Shown here: in pieces, positions 1 to 8,062 of the stretch | Layout of the letters: every line of letters begins with the position of its first letter | How positions within the stretch are numbered: position 1 is the stretch's first letter | Notes under the pieces: model-generated | Database searches by the model: none | The model's input: the letters and a program-made list of their open reading frames with translations, nothing else | Told to the model about the DNA's origin: nothing | Source of the DNA: Methylocystaceae bacterium UBA5192 | GTDB taxonomy: Bacteria; Pseudomonadota; Alphaproteobacteria; Rhizobiales; Beijerinckiaceae | DNA: 18,732 nt | Assembly (NCBI GenBank): GCA_002412985.1 | Contig: DHWC01000128.1 | Span: 36,654-55,385 of the forward strand | Direction of reading: 5' to 3' | Position numbers and translations under genes: made by a program

Positions 1-693
1 GAGGATCATCTGGGCGATATGGACTTCAAAGTTGCGGGTACGGCTAATGGCGTGACCTCGCTTCAAATGGACATTAAAATTGCAGGTATCACCGAAGAGA
101 TCATGCGCGTTGCGTTAGCCCAGGCGCGTGACGGACGTCTTCATATCCTCAATGAGATGTCGAAAGCCATTACCTCATCCCGCGCTGAGCTTGGCGAATT
201 TGCGCCGCGGATTGAAACGTTGAAAATCCCAACGGATAAAATCCGTGACGTGATTGGGTCAGGCGGAAAAGTTATTCGCGAGATTGTCGAAAAAACGGGC
301 GCAAAAATTAACATTGAGGATGACGGCACAGTCAAAGTCGCCTCCTCTGACGGCAACTCCATCAAAGCCGCCATCAATTGGATTAAATCAATCGCTTCTG
401 ACCCTGAAGTTGGCGCAATCTATGAAGGAACAGTGGTAAAAACTGCTGACTTCGGCGCCTTCGTCAATTTCTTTGGCGCTAAAGATGGCCTTGTGCATAT
501 CTCTCAACTTGCAAAACAACGCGTGAATAAAACAACCGATATCGTCAAGGAAGGCGACCGCGTCAAAGTGAAATTGCTCGGCTTTGACGATCGAGGCAAA
601 GTACGCCTATCCATGCGCGTTGTTGATCAAGAAACAGGCGAAGATTTAGAAGCCAAGGAAAAGGCTGAACTTGCGGATGGCGCAGAAGCTTAA
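1..693 (+). CDS. pnp: Polyribonucleotide nucleotidyltransferase (PNPase), 3' part only
   Basis: This is the C-terminal 230 codons of PNPase, the phosphate-dependent 3'-5' exoribonuclease that works in RNA decay; the gene begins before the window and is open from base 1. The first residues read EDHLGDMDFKVAGT, the active-site segment of the second RNase PH domain. From recall of the E. coli enzyme, the Asp residues at codons 2 and 8 match its two catalytic Asp in this loop. A KH domain follows (about nt 226-400, GxxG loop read as IGSGGK), then an S1 RNA-binding domain (about nt 412-615, with FGAFVNFFGAKDGLVHISQL). The order is canonical and the frame is intact to TAA. The neighbour addA is convergent. 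The usual upstream partner rpsO lies outside the window, so it cannot be checked. Confidence 0.97.
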   Translation, partial: EDHLGDMDFKVAGTANGVTSLQMDIKIAGITEEIMRVALAQARDGRLHILNEMSKAITSSRAELGEFAPRIETLKIPTDKIRDVIGSGGKVIREIVEKTGAKINIEDDGTVKVASSDGNSIKAAINWIKSIASDPEVGAIYEGTVVKTADFGAFVNFFGAKDGLVHISQLAKQRVNKTTDIVKEGDRVKVKLLGFDDRGKVRLSMRVVDQETGEDLEAKEKAELADGAEA

Positions 694-718
694 ACCTTCA
701 GCTTCGCAACAAACTCAT

Positions 719-751
719 AAGTCGCCAGATTATCTCTGGCGACTTTTTTTT
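719..751 (+). terminator. Intrinsic terminator of pnp
   Basis: A perfect stem pairs 719-729 with 735-745 (core GTCGCCAGA / TCTGGCGAC) around a 5-nt loop, and 744-751 is a run of eight T. It starts 25 nt after the pnp stop. On the opposite strand the hairpin is not followed by a T run, so it should not act as an intrinsic terminator for the convergent addA. No other hairpin plus T run is visible between 752 and 801. Confidence 0.92.
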
Positions 752-801
752 GGCCAAGGACCTGAGTGACGAGCGTCGCAGCGACAATCCGTTAAAAAAA
801 G

Positions 802-3800
802 TTATTGCTGTAAAATTTGTTTTATCTCTTCATCGAGTAAAGCGCTGGAGATTTCATCAATTTTCCCTTGGCTGAGCCAAATCAAGAAACAACGAATAAT
901 TTGCCCTGGGTATAAAGATTGAAGCGCGACGCAGTAGAGCGCCATTTGGCGCAGATATTTTTCCGCAAAACCCTCTCGGGAGCGGTCTGTTTTGAAGTCT
1001 GCAATCCATATTTCATTATCTACTTGCGTCAATCGATCAATTCTCCCACGCACGACTTTTCCCGTAGCAAGCCTCGCCGTCACATCCACTTCGGCTAATG
1101 AGTTTTCTCCGAAAATCATGCGCGCCTGAGGATCCTCAAGCACCTCCAATACAGAGCGTAAAATCTCTGTTCGCGTCTCGATATCTAGATCCGGCGCCCG
1201 ACGCGCGAGAATTTTTTCTCCGTCAGCCTCTCGCCGCTCATGTTGAATTTCGGGCAAATATTGTAAGAGTTCATGAGATAATTCGCCAATTAATAGAGCG
1301 CGCTTGCGCCTGTCATCCAACTCGCTGACTTGTCGCACTTCTTGATCTTCAGATCTTGAGGGATAAAACGTTTGAATATTTTTATTCTCAAGAGTAGGCG
1401 GCGTAAGCGCAAACTTAGGAATCATCACTCGCTCTTGCATCAATACTTTTTGCTCCAAGATCTTCTGCCGCGGGAGTTCCCCAAAGCACAGTATTTGTTG
1501 GTCCTCCTGAAGGGGATCGCTGCGTTCGATGCAGAGAGGAGAGAGCGCAGAGAGAAGCGATAAATACCAGCATCCTTCCGCAGGACCGTTTCGTCCATGA
1601 AAGCCTGATATGTATAAGCGCTCTTCTGCACGCGTGAGGGCGACATAAAGAAGACGCTGATGTTCCTCACGCTCCGCCATACGATAGGCTTCACGCGCCA
1701 TTAATACTTGTTGCGGATCGCTCTCTTTGCCTCTTGACCAGATGAGTAACGAACGATCTTTAGAATTTAAAGCAAAGAGATTGGGGTCATGCTTGCCTGA
1801 GGGCGCCCCGCAGGTATCGGGCAGAAAAACAATCTTGGCTTCAAGTCCTTTGGCTGCGTGCACTGTCATAACACGCACAGCATTTTGCACCGCCTCCAAA
1901 TCCCGTTTGATGGATAGATCAAGCGATTGAACCATTGAGAGAAATTTGGCCAAAGAAGCTGGTTGCGTCCGCTCAAAAGTCAAAGCAAGAGACAGAAATT
2001 CATCTATGACATCATTTGCCTCGATCCCCAGACGGGCGATCAAAGACGCTCGATATCCCTCACTGGCAAGAATATGACTATAAAATTCAAAAGGACCGCT
2101 CTTTTGCGCCGCTTTGCGCCAAAGCTCAATTTTTTCTAGCGCCTTTTTGTGATGCATCGCCTCAGATGCACACAAGGCGCTGAATAACGATCCTTCGCGG
2201 TCTGGGGCTAACATAATCAGGTCTGCATCATCAAACCCGATAAAGGGAGATTTCAACAACCCAGCAAGCATCAGATCATCATCAACAAGCAAGGCGACGC
2301 GCCCAAGCGCTATGAGATCAATAACAGCGATGTGATGAATTAGATCTAATCGATCAGCTCCTGCGACAGGAATATGTTGCATCTTCAATGCACGGATCAT
2401 GGCCTCAAAAAAAGCACCGCGCTGTCTGACAAGAATTAAGATATCGCTTGCATTAATTGCTCTTCTTTGACCCCCATCTTCAACTGTTTCGCCACTATTA
2501 ATCTCTAATAATTTTTTGATTTTTAGCGCAATTTTTTCCGCCAAACGCTCGGCTGGATCGTCACGTTCTGGAGCGTCGACGGGCAACCGCCAATCCTGTG
2601 GTTCTTGCGTCCCTCCTTTTGCAATTAGCGGCCAAATTTCAACAAGCGCTGGAACATCGGCTTTTAAGGCCTCATGCGTCAACTTCTCATCAGCAGCAAG
2701 CCCTAAACCTTGAATATTATCTCCGTTGGAAAAAACTCTATCTACCGCGCTTAATATGCCAGGAGCAGACCGGAAGGACTGATGTAAGGCGATTTGACTA
2801 AAAGCGAGATCAGCATTCTTAAATCTTTGCTCAAGAACGCGGCGCATTTCTTGAAATTTGTCTGGCGCAGCGCCTTGAAAGGAAAAGATTGACTGCTTTT
2901 CGTCTCCGACTGCAAAGAAACTCCGCTCAACTGAACGCGCACTAACGCCAGCACAAAACTCATCGGCGATCGCTGTTAAAATATCCCATTGCGCTGCGCT
3001 TGTATCCTGCGCCTCATCAAGCAGAATATGATCAATTTGCGAATCGAGCTTATAAATTACCCATGAAGGACTTGAACTGCTTAGCAAGCGTCGCGTGCGT
3101 TCGATCAAATCATCATAATCTAGCAAATTTTGCGACCGCTTTAATTGCTGATAATGAATCAACATCGCCCGACCAAGCGTGACCAATGATCGGGAGCGTT
3201 CAATCAGCGCGGCCGCCTTACGTTTATTGACAAGGCGATCAAGCCGATCGCGCTCAGCCTCTAGTCGCGCCAAAAGATCAGGGCGCTCCTCACTTAGTTT
3301 TTTGCTGATGATGGCTGTACGTGCGCCTAGGCCTCTTGGCGCTCCTTCCTTTGTGAAAAAAACGGAAAGATATAAGTCAAGACACCCTGGCTCTTCCCGG
3401 CGCACAAATGCTTCTCGAAGCATGACGCTAAGTTTTTTATCATTAACTCCACCAGCCTCAAGTTGATCGGCCAAGAGAGGCCATTGTGCGGGAGCTTCCC
3501 CGTCAAAAATCATTTCCTTCTCAATTTTTTCTAAATTTTCTTCTCGAGCGAGCCCAAAATATTTTTGCAAATCGATATAATAATTATCTAAGTTATCGGT
3601 ATCTAAAATAAGCTCTCGATTAAATAAGAGCTCACTGCATAGATTCTCAAAGCTCGCCGCCCCAATCTCACGCGAAATTTGCTCAAATGTCGGACCGAGG
3701 ACACTTGCTCTTGAGACTGCTTGTTGAATAATATTTTTTTTTGAACGCTCTAACAGATCAGCGCGCAAGACGTCATCGACAACAGAGAAACCTGCCGGGA

Positions 3801-4227
3801 CATTCGCCTCAAACGGAAAAAGATGCAAAATTCTTTCGCAGAAGGCATGAATTGTTTGTATTTTTAGCCCACCAGGGGTTTCAACAGCGCGCGCAAAAAG
3901 CTGTCGGGCAAATACAAGATCTTTTTTTGAAGGGCGAGATGCGCCTGTCGCTTCAATAACCTTAATAAGGTCGATATCGTCTAGAAGAACCCATTTTGCA
4001 AGATTTTCTGACACCCGCGCGGACATGTTTGCTGCAGCCGCTTTGGTGTAAGTCAAACATAAAATATGTGAAGGCGGCACGCCAGTAAGTAATAGCCGTA
4101 AAACTCTCTGAGCGAGAACATAGGTTTTTCCAGAACCAGCATGAGCTGAGACCCAGATCGACCGGGCTGGATCTGCGGCTATGCGTTGTTTTTTTAGCGT
4201 TAAGGAAGGGATTAGACGAGTAGTCAT
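802..4227 (-). CDS. addA: AddA: helicase-nuclease subunit of the AddAB double-strand break repair complex (alphaproteobacterial type)
   Basis: A 1141-aa UvrD-family (SF1A) helicase with a C-terminal RecB-type nuclease; with AddB it processes double-strand DNA ends for RecA loading. Helicase motifs are complete: Walker A AHAGSGKT (28-35), motif Ia LTYTKAAAANM, Walker B LLDEAQDTS (Asp404-Glu405), motif III VGDEKQSIFSFQGA, motif IV LHQSFRSA, motif V TVHAAKGLEAKIV and motif VI RLLYVALTRAEERLY. The nuclease centre is GRID (Asp1064), then ADFKTDR (Asp1077, Lys1079), so both activities look intact. The ATG overlaps the addB stop as ATGA (4 nt), which fixes the start and implies translational coupling. 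It is the last gene of the block that begins with divL. One run of nine A lies in the coding strand (complement of 3734-3742). Length and motifs agree with the alphaproteobacterial AddA family, distinct from Firmicutes AddA. Confidence 0.97.
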   Translation of the reverse strand: MTTRLIPSLTLKKQRIAADPARSIWVSAHAGSGKTYVLAQRVLRLLLTGVPPSHILCLTYTKAAAANMSARVSENLAKWVLLDDIDLIKVIEATGASRPSKKDLVFARQLFARAVETPGGLKIQTIHAFCERILHLFPFEANVPAGFSVVDDVLRADLLERSKKNIIQQAVSRASVLGPTFEQISREIGAASFENLCSELLFNRELILDTDNLDNYYIDLQKYFGLAREENLEKIEKEMIFDGEAPAQWPLLADQLEAGGVNDKKLSVMLREAFVRREEPGCLDLYLSVFFTKEGAPRGLGARTAIISKKLSEERPDLLARLEAERDRLDRLVNKRKAAALIERSRSLVTLGRAMLIHYQQLKRSQNLLDYDDLIERTRRLLSSSSPSWVIYKLDSQIDHILLDEAQDTSAAQWDILTAIADEFCAGVSARSVERSFFAVGDEKQSIFSFQGAAPDKFQEMRRVLEQRFKNADLAFSQIALHQSFRSAPGILSAVDRVFSNGDNIQGLGLAADEKLTHEALKADVPALVEIWPLIAKGGTQEPQDWRLPVDAPERDDPAERLAEKIALKIKKLLEINSGETVEDGGQRRAINASDILILVRQRGAFFEAMIRALKMQHIPVAGADRLDLIHHIAVIDLIALGRVALLVDDDLMLAGLLKSPFIGFDDADLIMLAPDREGSLFSALCASEAMHHKKALEKIELWRKAAQKSGPFEFYSHILASEGYRASLIARLGIEANDVIDEFLSLALTFERTQPASLAKFLSMVQSLDLSIKRDLEAVQNAVRVMTVHAAKGLEAKIVFLPDTCGAPSGKHDPNLFALNSKDRSLLIWSRGKESDPQQVLMAREAYRMAEREEHQRLLYVALTRAEERLYISGFHGRNGPAEGCWYLSLLSALSPLCIERSDPLQEDQQILCFGELPRQKILEQKVLMQERVMIPKFALTPPTLENKNIQTFYPSRSEDQEVRQVSELDDRRKRALLIGELSHELLQYLPEIQHERREADGEKILARRAPDLDIETRTEILRSVLEVLEDPQARMIFGENSLAEVDVTARLATGKVVRGRIDRLTQVDNEIWIADFKTDRSREGFAEKYLRQMALYCVALQSLYPGQIIRCFLIWLSQGKIDEISSALLDEEIKQILQQ

Positions 4228-7200
4228 CCTTCATCTCCGCCACCGCGCGACCATTCAAGGACGCGGGCGAGATAATCATAGTCCCCAATATCTGAGTTTA
4301 GAAAAGCATATGGGCGCGAGAGATAGGGCGTCGTCTCATCTCTAAATTGGGTTAAAAGATTAATGACTTCTTCACGATGATGGGCAACAACTTCAGCTAA
4401 ATCTGTCTGATCCTTCCACTCAAGCCATTGTATTTTTCCGCCTGACTTTAACCCAAAATACGCAGCGTGAGAGACGTGTTTATGTCCAACTTCCCTGAAA
4501 GCGCCGGCCTCTATCATCGCCGCTTCTAAAGTCAGCTGCGGCGACCAGCCCGCTTTCACCTGGGCATTCGTTGGTACGCGTCCTGTTTTATAATCAAAAA
4601 CATAGGCAGAGCCATTTTGATCAACTTCAATACGATCTGCTTGAGCTGTAATCGTAAAGTCGCTGCCATCCTTAAGTTTAAAGCGCCAACTCCCTTTAAT
4701 TTCTTGAAAAATACATATCGCCTCTTTGCGTCTTTGACTTTCAAAATTAAAGAAATTCTCAAGACCAGTTATAAGACGCGGCCAAGTAAATCCCACAAAT
4801 TCTGGATCTTCAAAAAATTCCGCTAACTCCGTTTTAGAGATTTCTATAAGTTCTAAATACATTTGCTCAGTTAACTGACACTTTGGATAAAGATGAATAA
4901 ATTTTGAGATAGCTAAATGAATGGATGTGCCAATTTCACGTGGACCTAACTTTGCGCCTAAGAGGGCCAAGGGCTTTAATTTAAGAATAGATTCTGCATA
5001 AACTGCGTAAGGGTCGCGCCGCAGTTGTTCAATGCGCGTAACGCTTAATTGCGTTGGACGCAACGAAAGAGGCGGCTTTGGGCGCGGCTGCTCAAGCGAG
5101 ATTAGCATTTCAGGATCATCTAGCCGCAGTGCAATGTCTTGCATCTTAAGGCCGCGAGCTCGACAAGCTTCAAAAGCTTCGCCAGACAGCGCTTCTATTC
5201 TTGTTATGAAGCGCGAGGCGACAGTTGGAGATCCATTCCTTTTGAGAGCGCGCGACACCACAACCTTAGCTGCGCCAAGCGCCATCATAAAATCATGCGC
5301 GCTTTGACCAATCCGTCTTTCAGGCGAACTCATCGCTAACTGCTGACGCATAGAACGATTTAGGAAAACGCCAGTTTCGACCTGTGGCGGCCACACTCCT
5401 TCATCAAGGCCGGCTAACAAAACGACATCAGCGTCGATCAATCGCGCCTCAAGCGGTCCTAGGATTTGTAATCTTGGATGCGAACTACCTTTCGCACGAA
5501 ACATTGTTTCGTGAGCAATGCTTTGAAAAATCACTCGATAATTCGCTACGCCAATCGGGTTTAATGCCTCAACATTTATAAGCTGGTCGAAAATCTCTTC
5601 AAGAAGCTCAATTTCTTCATATTCATCATAATTTGCGTTAGAAATTAAAGCATAAAAAATCTCCTTATGGCTCTTGGCGTAGGCGCTCAGCGGACTTTCA
5701 TCGGTGAGCGTCACAGTATGGGCAAAGATAGATTGCAGTTTTAGGAAGATCTCTTGAATATTCTTCCATTGTTTTTCGGTAATGTGCTGGGCTGCTGGAT
5801 AGGATTGTTGAGATGCGGCGCGTTGTTGGGCTAATATAATATGCTCAAGCCAATCATTCTTATTGCTTTTTTTTATTCTCAAGACTGCAATCTCGATTAA
5901 AGGGCGCAGTCTCTCTACTTGCTCTCGCAGCATCCCAAGCGTGAATAATCCATGGGACAAGAGAGCTGAAATATTGAGTTCGGTCAGACCCTCTAAAAGT
6001 ATATCGCAAATTACCGTCGACAGCGTCCCTACAGGCGTCAAGGCAAAGACGACTCCGCCAGAGTCATTTATAGCTATATTGTAGCGTTGCAGATCTTGCG
6101 CTACACGACGCGCTATATTTCGATCTGGAGTGATTAATACTGCTGTCTTACCTGGTTGCTCAAGAACCTCTCGCATGAACAGCGCCAAAGTTAAGGACTC
6201 CAAACGCTCATCTGGCGCTTCAACATAACTAATTCCCGCTAGCCCTGTGTGAAAAAGCTCATGTGAGTCTTTGCAAAAATCTCTCCAATGCGCTGTTTGC
6301 GACGCTGACGCCATCGCGACTGAAATAATGCGCCGACGCGCAGAGAGATCCGGTGTTAATTCGCCAATTTCGGTAATCTCATCACGCGCAGCGCCCATCT
6401 GCTCAAGTAATTTTTTGAGCATGATTTGCGGATGGCTATAACTTGTCTCATCTTGCGCCTGACCTAAACAATCCCAGGAAGCTTGGCTCATTTCCTGATC
6501 TAGTCCCGGTAAAACAACAGCGCCATTCTCTAACATAGAAATAGCGGTTAAAAGTCGGGCTGTCGCTGGCTGCGCGCCAGTGGATCCAAGTGCAATGATC
6601 GGCGTTAGAGATTTATTCTTTTCCAGGAGGAGCGCCTGGGATTCTGTTATTTTTTTTTGTCTAGTAGAATTATCCATTAGTTGTCGATGGCCCAGAATTT
6701 TGGGCCATTGAGTTAATGCGATATCAAGAAATTGCGTAGTAATCGACCAATAGGGATCAAAACTATCGTCAACAATTTTTTTTAAAAGCTGTGGATCAAT
6801 ATCTTCAATATTAAATTCGTCGATTAAACTGGCAAGATCTCGGGCCAGCAAATAAGCCGCTGAAGGCGTAGGAGTCACCAGAAAAGGTTCGCCAATATCA
6901 TAATTCATCTGTCCTTCTTGCGATATTGAGACAATTGCATGCTGAAAAGATTTTGACCAAGCAAGAATGAGCTCAGCCAGAATAAAACGTCGCTCTAATT
7001 CGCCAATTGAAGAGGCAAAAAAATCAAAACTATTTTCTTCATCAATGGAAAATAGATCCTGTGAAGCAGGCTCATCAAGGCCGCCTAGAGGCAGTATTTG
7101 CGGAAGAAGTAAAGCAGAACTAAAAAGATTTTGCTCAAATTCCAATCTTAAAGCTTGCGCGGCCCGTCGCGTAGGAACGTATATCTTTGTTCTTGCAATT

Positions 7201-7331
7201 GTAAAAGGCGAGGACACATGGGAAATAGACGGGAGAATATGACCAGAAAGAAAGGCGCGAACAAAGTTTTTTAAAAAAGGCGCACCAGGAGTAATGGTGA
7301 AAAGATTTCGCCTTGATGTCGAACGTGTCAT
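4224..7331 (-). CDS. addB: AddB: nuclease subunit of AddAB (alphaproteobacterial type)
   Basis: A 1035-aa partner of AddA in double-strand break resection. The C-terminal RecB-family nuclease is recognisable: DRIEVD (Asp899), then VFDYKTGR (Asp913, Lys915). The N-terminal helicase-like part is degenerate: where a P-loop is expected the protein reads TPGAPFLKNFVRAF, with no GKT/GKS. This agrees with the alphaproteobacterial AddB family, in which AddB is thought not to be an active ATPase. I also see no four-cysteine cluster around the nuclease like the one binding an iron-sulphur cluster in Bacillus AddB. The SF1-like motif VLLAGLDEGVWPP is present in the middle (conserved in AddB). The ATG overlaps the murU stop by 4 nt (ATGA), and the stop overlaps the addA start in the same way. 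Runs of 8 A (complement of 6776-6783) and 9 A (complement of 6650-6658) occur in the coding strand, yet the frame is open throughout. Confidence 0.95.
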   Translation of the reverse strand: MTRSTSRRNLFTITPGAPFLKNFVRAFLSGHILPSISHVSSPFTIARTKIYVPTRRAAQALRLEFEQNLFSSALLLPQILPLGGLDEPASQDLFSIDEENSFDFFASSIGELERRFILAELILAWSKSFQHAIVSISQEGQMNYDIGEPFLVTPTPSAAYLLARDLASLIDEFNIEDIDPQLLKKIVDDSFDPYWSITTQFLDIALTQWPKILGHRQLMDNSTRQKKITESQALLLEKNKSLTPIIALGSTGAQPATARLLTAISMLENGAVVLPGLDQEMSQASWDCLGQAQDETSYSHPQIMLKKLLEQMGAARDEITEIGELTPDLSARRRIISVAMASASQTAHWRDFCKDSHELFHTGLAGISYVEAPDERLESLTLALFMREVLEQPGKTAVLITPDRNIARRVAQDLQRYNIAINDSGGVVFALTPVGTLSTVICDILLEGLTELNISALLSHGLFTLGMLREQVERLRPLIEIAVLRIKKSNKNDWLEHIILAQQRAASQQSYPAAQHITEKQWKNIQEIFLKLQSIFAHTVTLTDESPLSAYAKSHKEIFYALISNANYDEYEEIELLEEIFDQLINVEALNPIGVANYRVIFQSIAHETMFRAKGSSHPRLQILGPLEARLIDADVVLLAGLDEGVWPPQVETGVFLNRSMRQQLAMSSPERRIGQSAHDFMMALGAAKVVVSRALKRNGSPTVASRFITRIEALSGEAFEACRARGLKMQDIALRLDDPEMLISLEQPRPKPPLSLRPTQLSVTRIEQLRRDPYAVYAESILKLKPLALLGAKLGPREIGTSIHLAISKFIHLYPKCQLTEQMYLELIEISKTELAEFFEDPEFVGFTWPRLITGLENFFNFESQRRKEAICIFQEIKGSWRFKLKDGSDFTITAQADRIEVDQNGSAYVFDYKTGRVPTNAQVKAGWSPQLTLEAAMIEAGAFREVGHKHVSHAAYFGLKSGGKIQWLEWKDQTDLAEVVAHHREEVINLLTQFRDETTPYLSRPYAFLNSDIGDYDYLARVLEWSRGGGDEG

Positions 7332-8062
7332 TTTTTGTAAGCCGCGATCGCCCTCTCAGCTTCTTCTATCGCCTCTATAGACCCAACATGCAACCATAGA
7401 CCCTGAGAAACGACGCCGTAGAGCCTACCAGCAGCGCCAGCGGCAAAGAGATAGGGCGACAATTTAATTACATCTCCCGTCGCATCGAAAAAGAGCTCTG
7501 GTTTAATCAAAGCTACTCCCGAATACACATATGATTTTGGACCTTCTGGCCGTAGCAGACGACCATCGGGCGCTAGATCAAAATCTCCTTGCCAATCAAC
7601 ACCAACGCTTCCCTTTGTCTGCGACAGCAACAACGCAATATCCATTTTTTTTGGATCCCACGCCTGCGCTAACAACAATAAGTTTGATTGCTTTGCGCCA
7701 AACCAAAAAGCATCCGTGTTGCACATAAAAAAAGGCGCTGAGCCGATAAGCGGCAACGCCTTACGGATGCCGCCGGCCTGATCCAACAATAAGGAGCGTT
7801 CGTCAGAAATGATAACCTGCGGATTTTGACGGCGCGCAACATGTTCCTCAACCTGATCCGCCAGATGGTGAACATTAACGATTGCCTTCTTAACGCCAAT
7901 CTCAGCTAAATCGTCAAGCGTCCGATCAATCAAGGTTTGCCCTTTGACCTGCACTAAGGGCTTGGGCAAATGATTGGTCAAGGGCCGCATACGTGTGCCC
8001 AGTCCGGCAGCAAAGACCATAGCGATTTCTGGAATTAGCGCTGACACGAGAGGCTCATTCAT
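7328..8062 (-). CDS. murU: MurU-like nucleotidyltransferase (N-acetylmuramate-1-phosphate uridylyltransferase)
   Basis: A nucleotidyltransferase of the RmlA/GlmU/MurU type that would convert MurNAc-1-phosphate and UTP to UDP-MurNAc in peptidoglycan recycling that bypasses de novo synthesis. The signature is AAGLGTRMRPLTNHLPKP (residues 18-35 from the chosen start), with the metal-site segment MCNTDAFWFG further on. I start at ATG 8062 (244 aa). It overlaps the stop of the upstream kinase by 8 nt (ATGAATGA), and the first residues lead straight into the nucleotide-binding strand. A longer reading from TTG at 8113 adds 17 basic residues lying over the upstream gene and is less likely. The substrate is inferred from the family and from the adjoining AmgK domain; sequence alone does not exclude a GlcNAc- or mannose-1-phosphate enzyme. 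Confidence 0.85.
   Translation of the reverse strand: MNEPLVSALIPEIAMVFAAGLGTRMRPLTNHLPKPLVQVKGQTLIDRTLDDLAEIGVKKAIVNVHHLADQVEEHVARRQNPQVIISDERSLLLDQAGGIRKALPLIGSAPFFMCNTDAFWFGAKQSNLLLLAQAWDPKKMDIALLLSQTKGSVGVDWQGDFDLAPDGRLLRPEGPKSYVYSGVALIKPELFFDATGDVIKLSPYLFAAGAAGRLYGVVSQGLWLHVGSIEAIEEAERAIAAYKK

Noticed and set aside
3962..4288. 108-codon minus-strand frame across the addB/addA junction
   Set aside because: It is an out-of-frame reading of both genes, whose own frames are continuous and carry all motifs.
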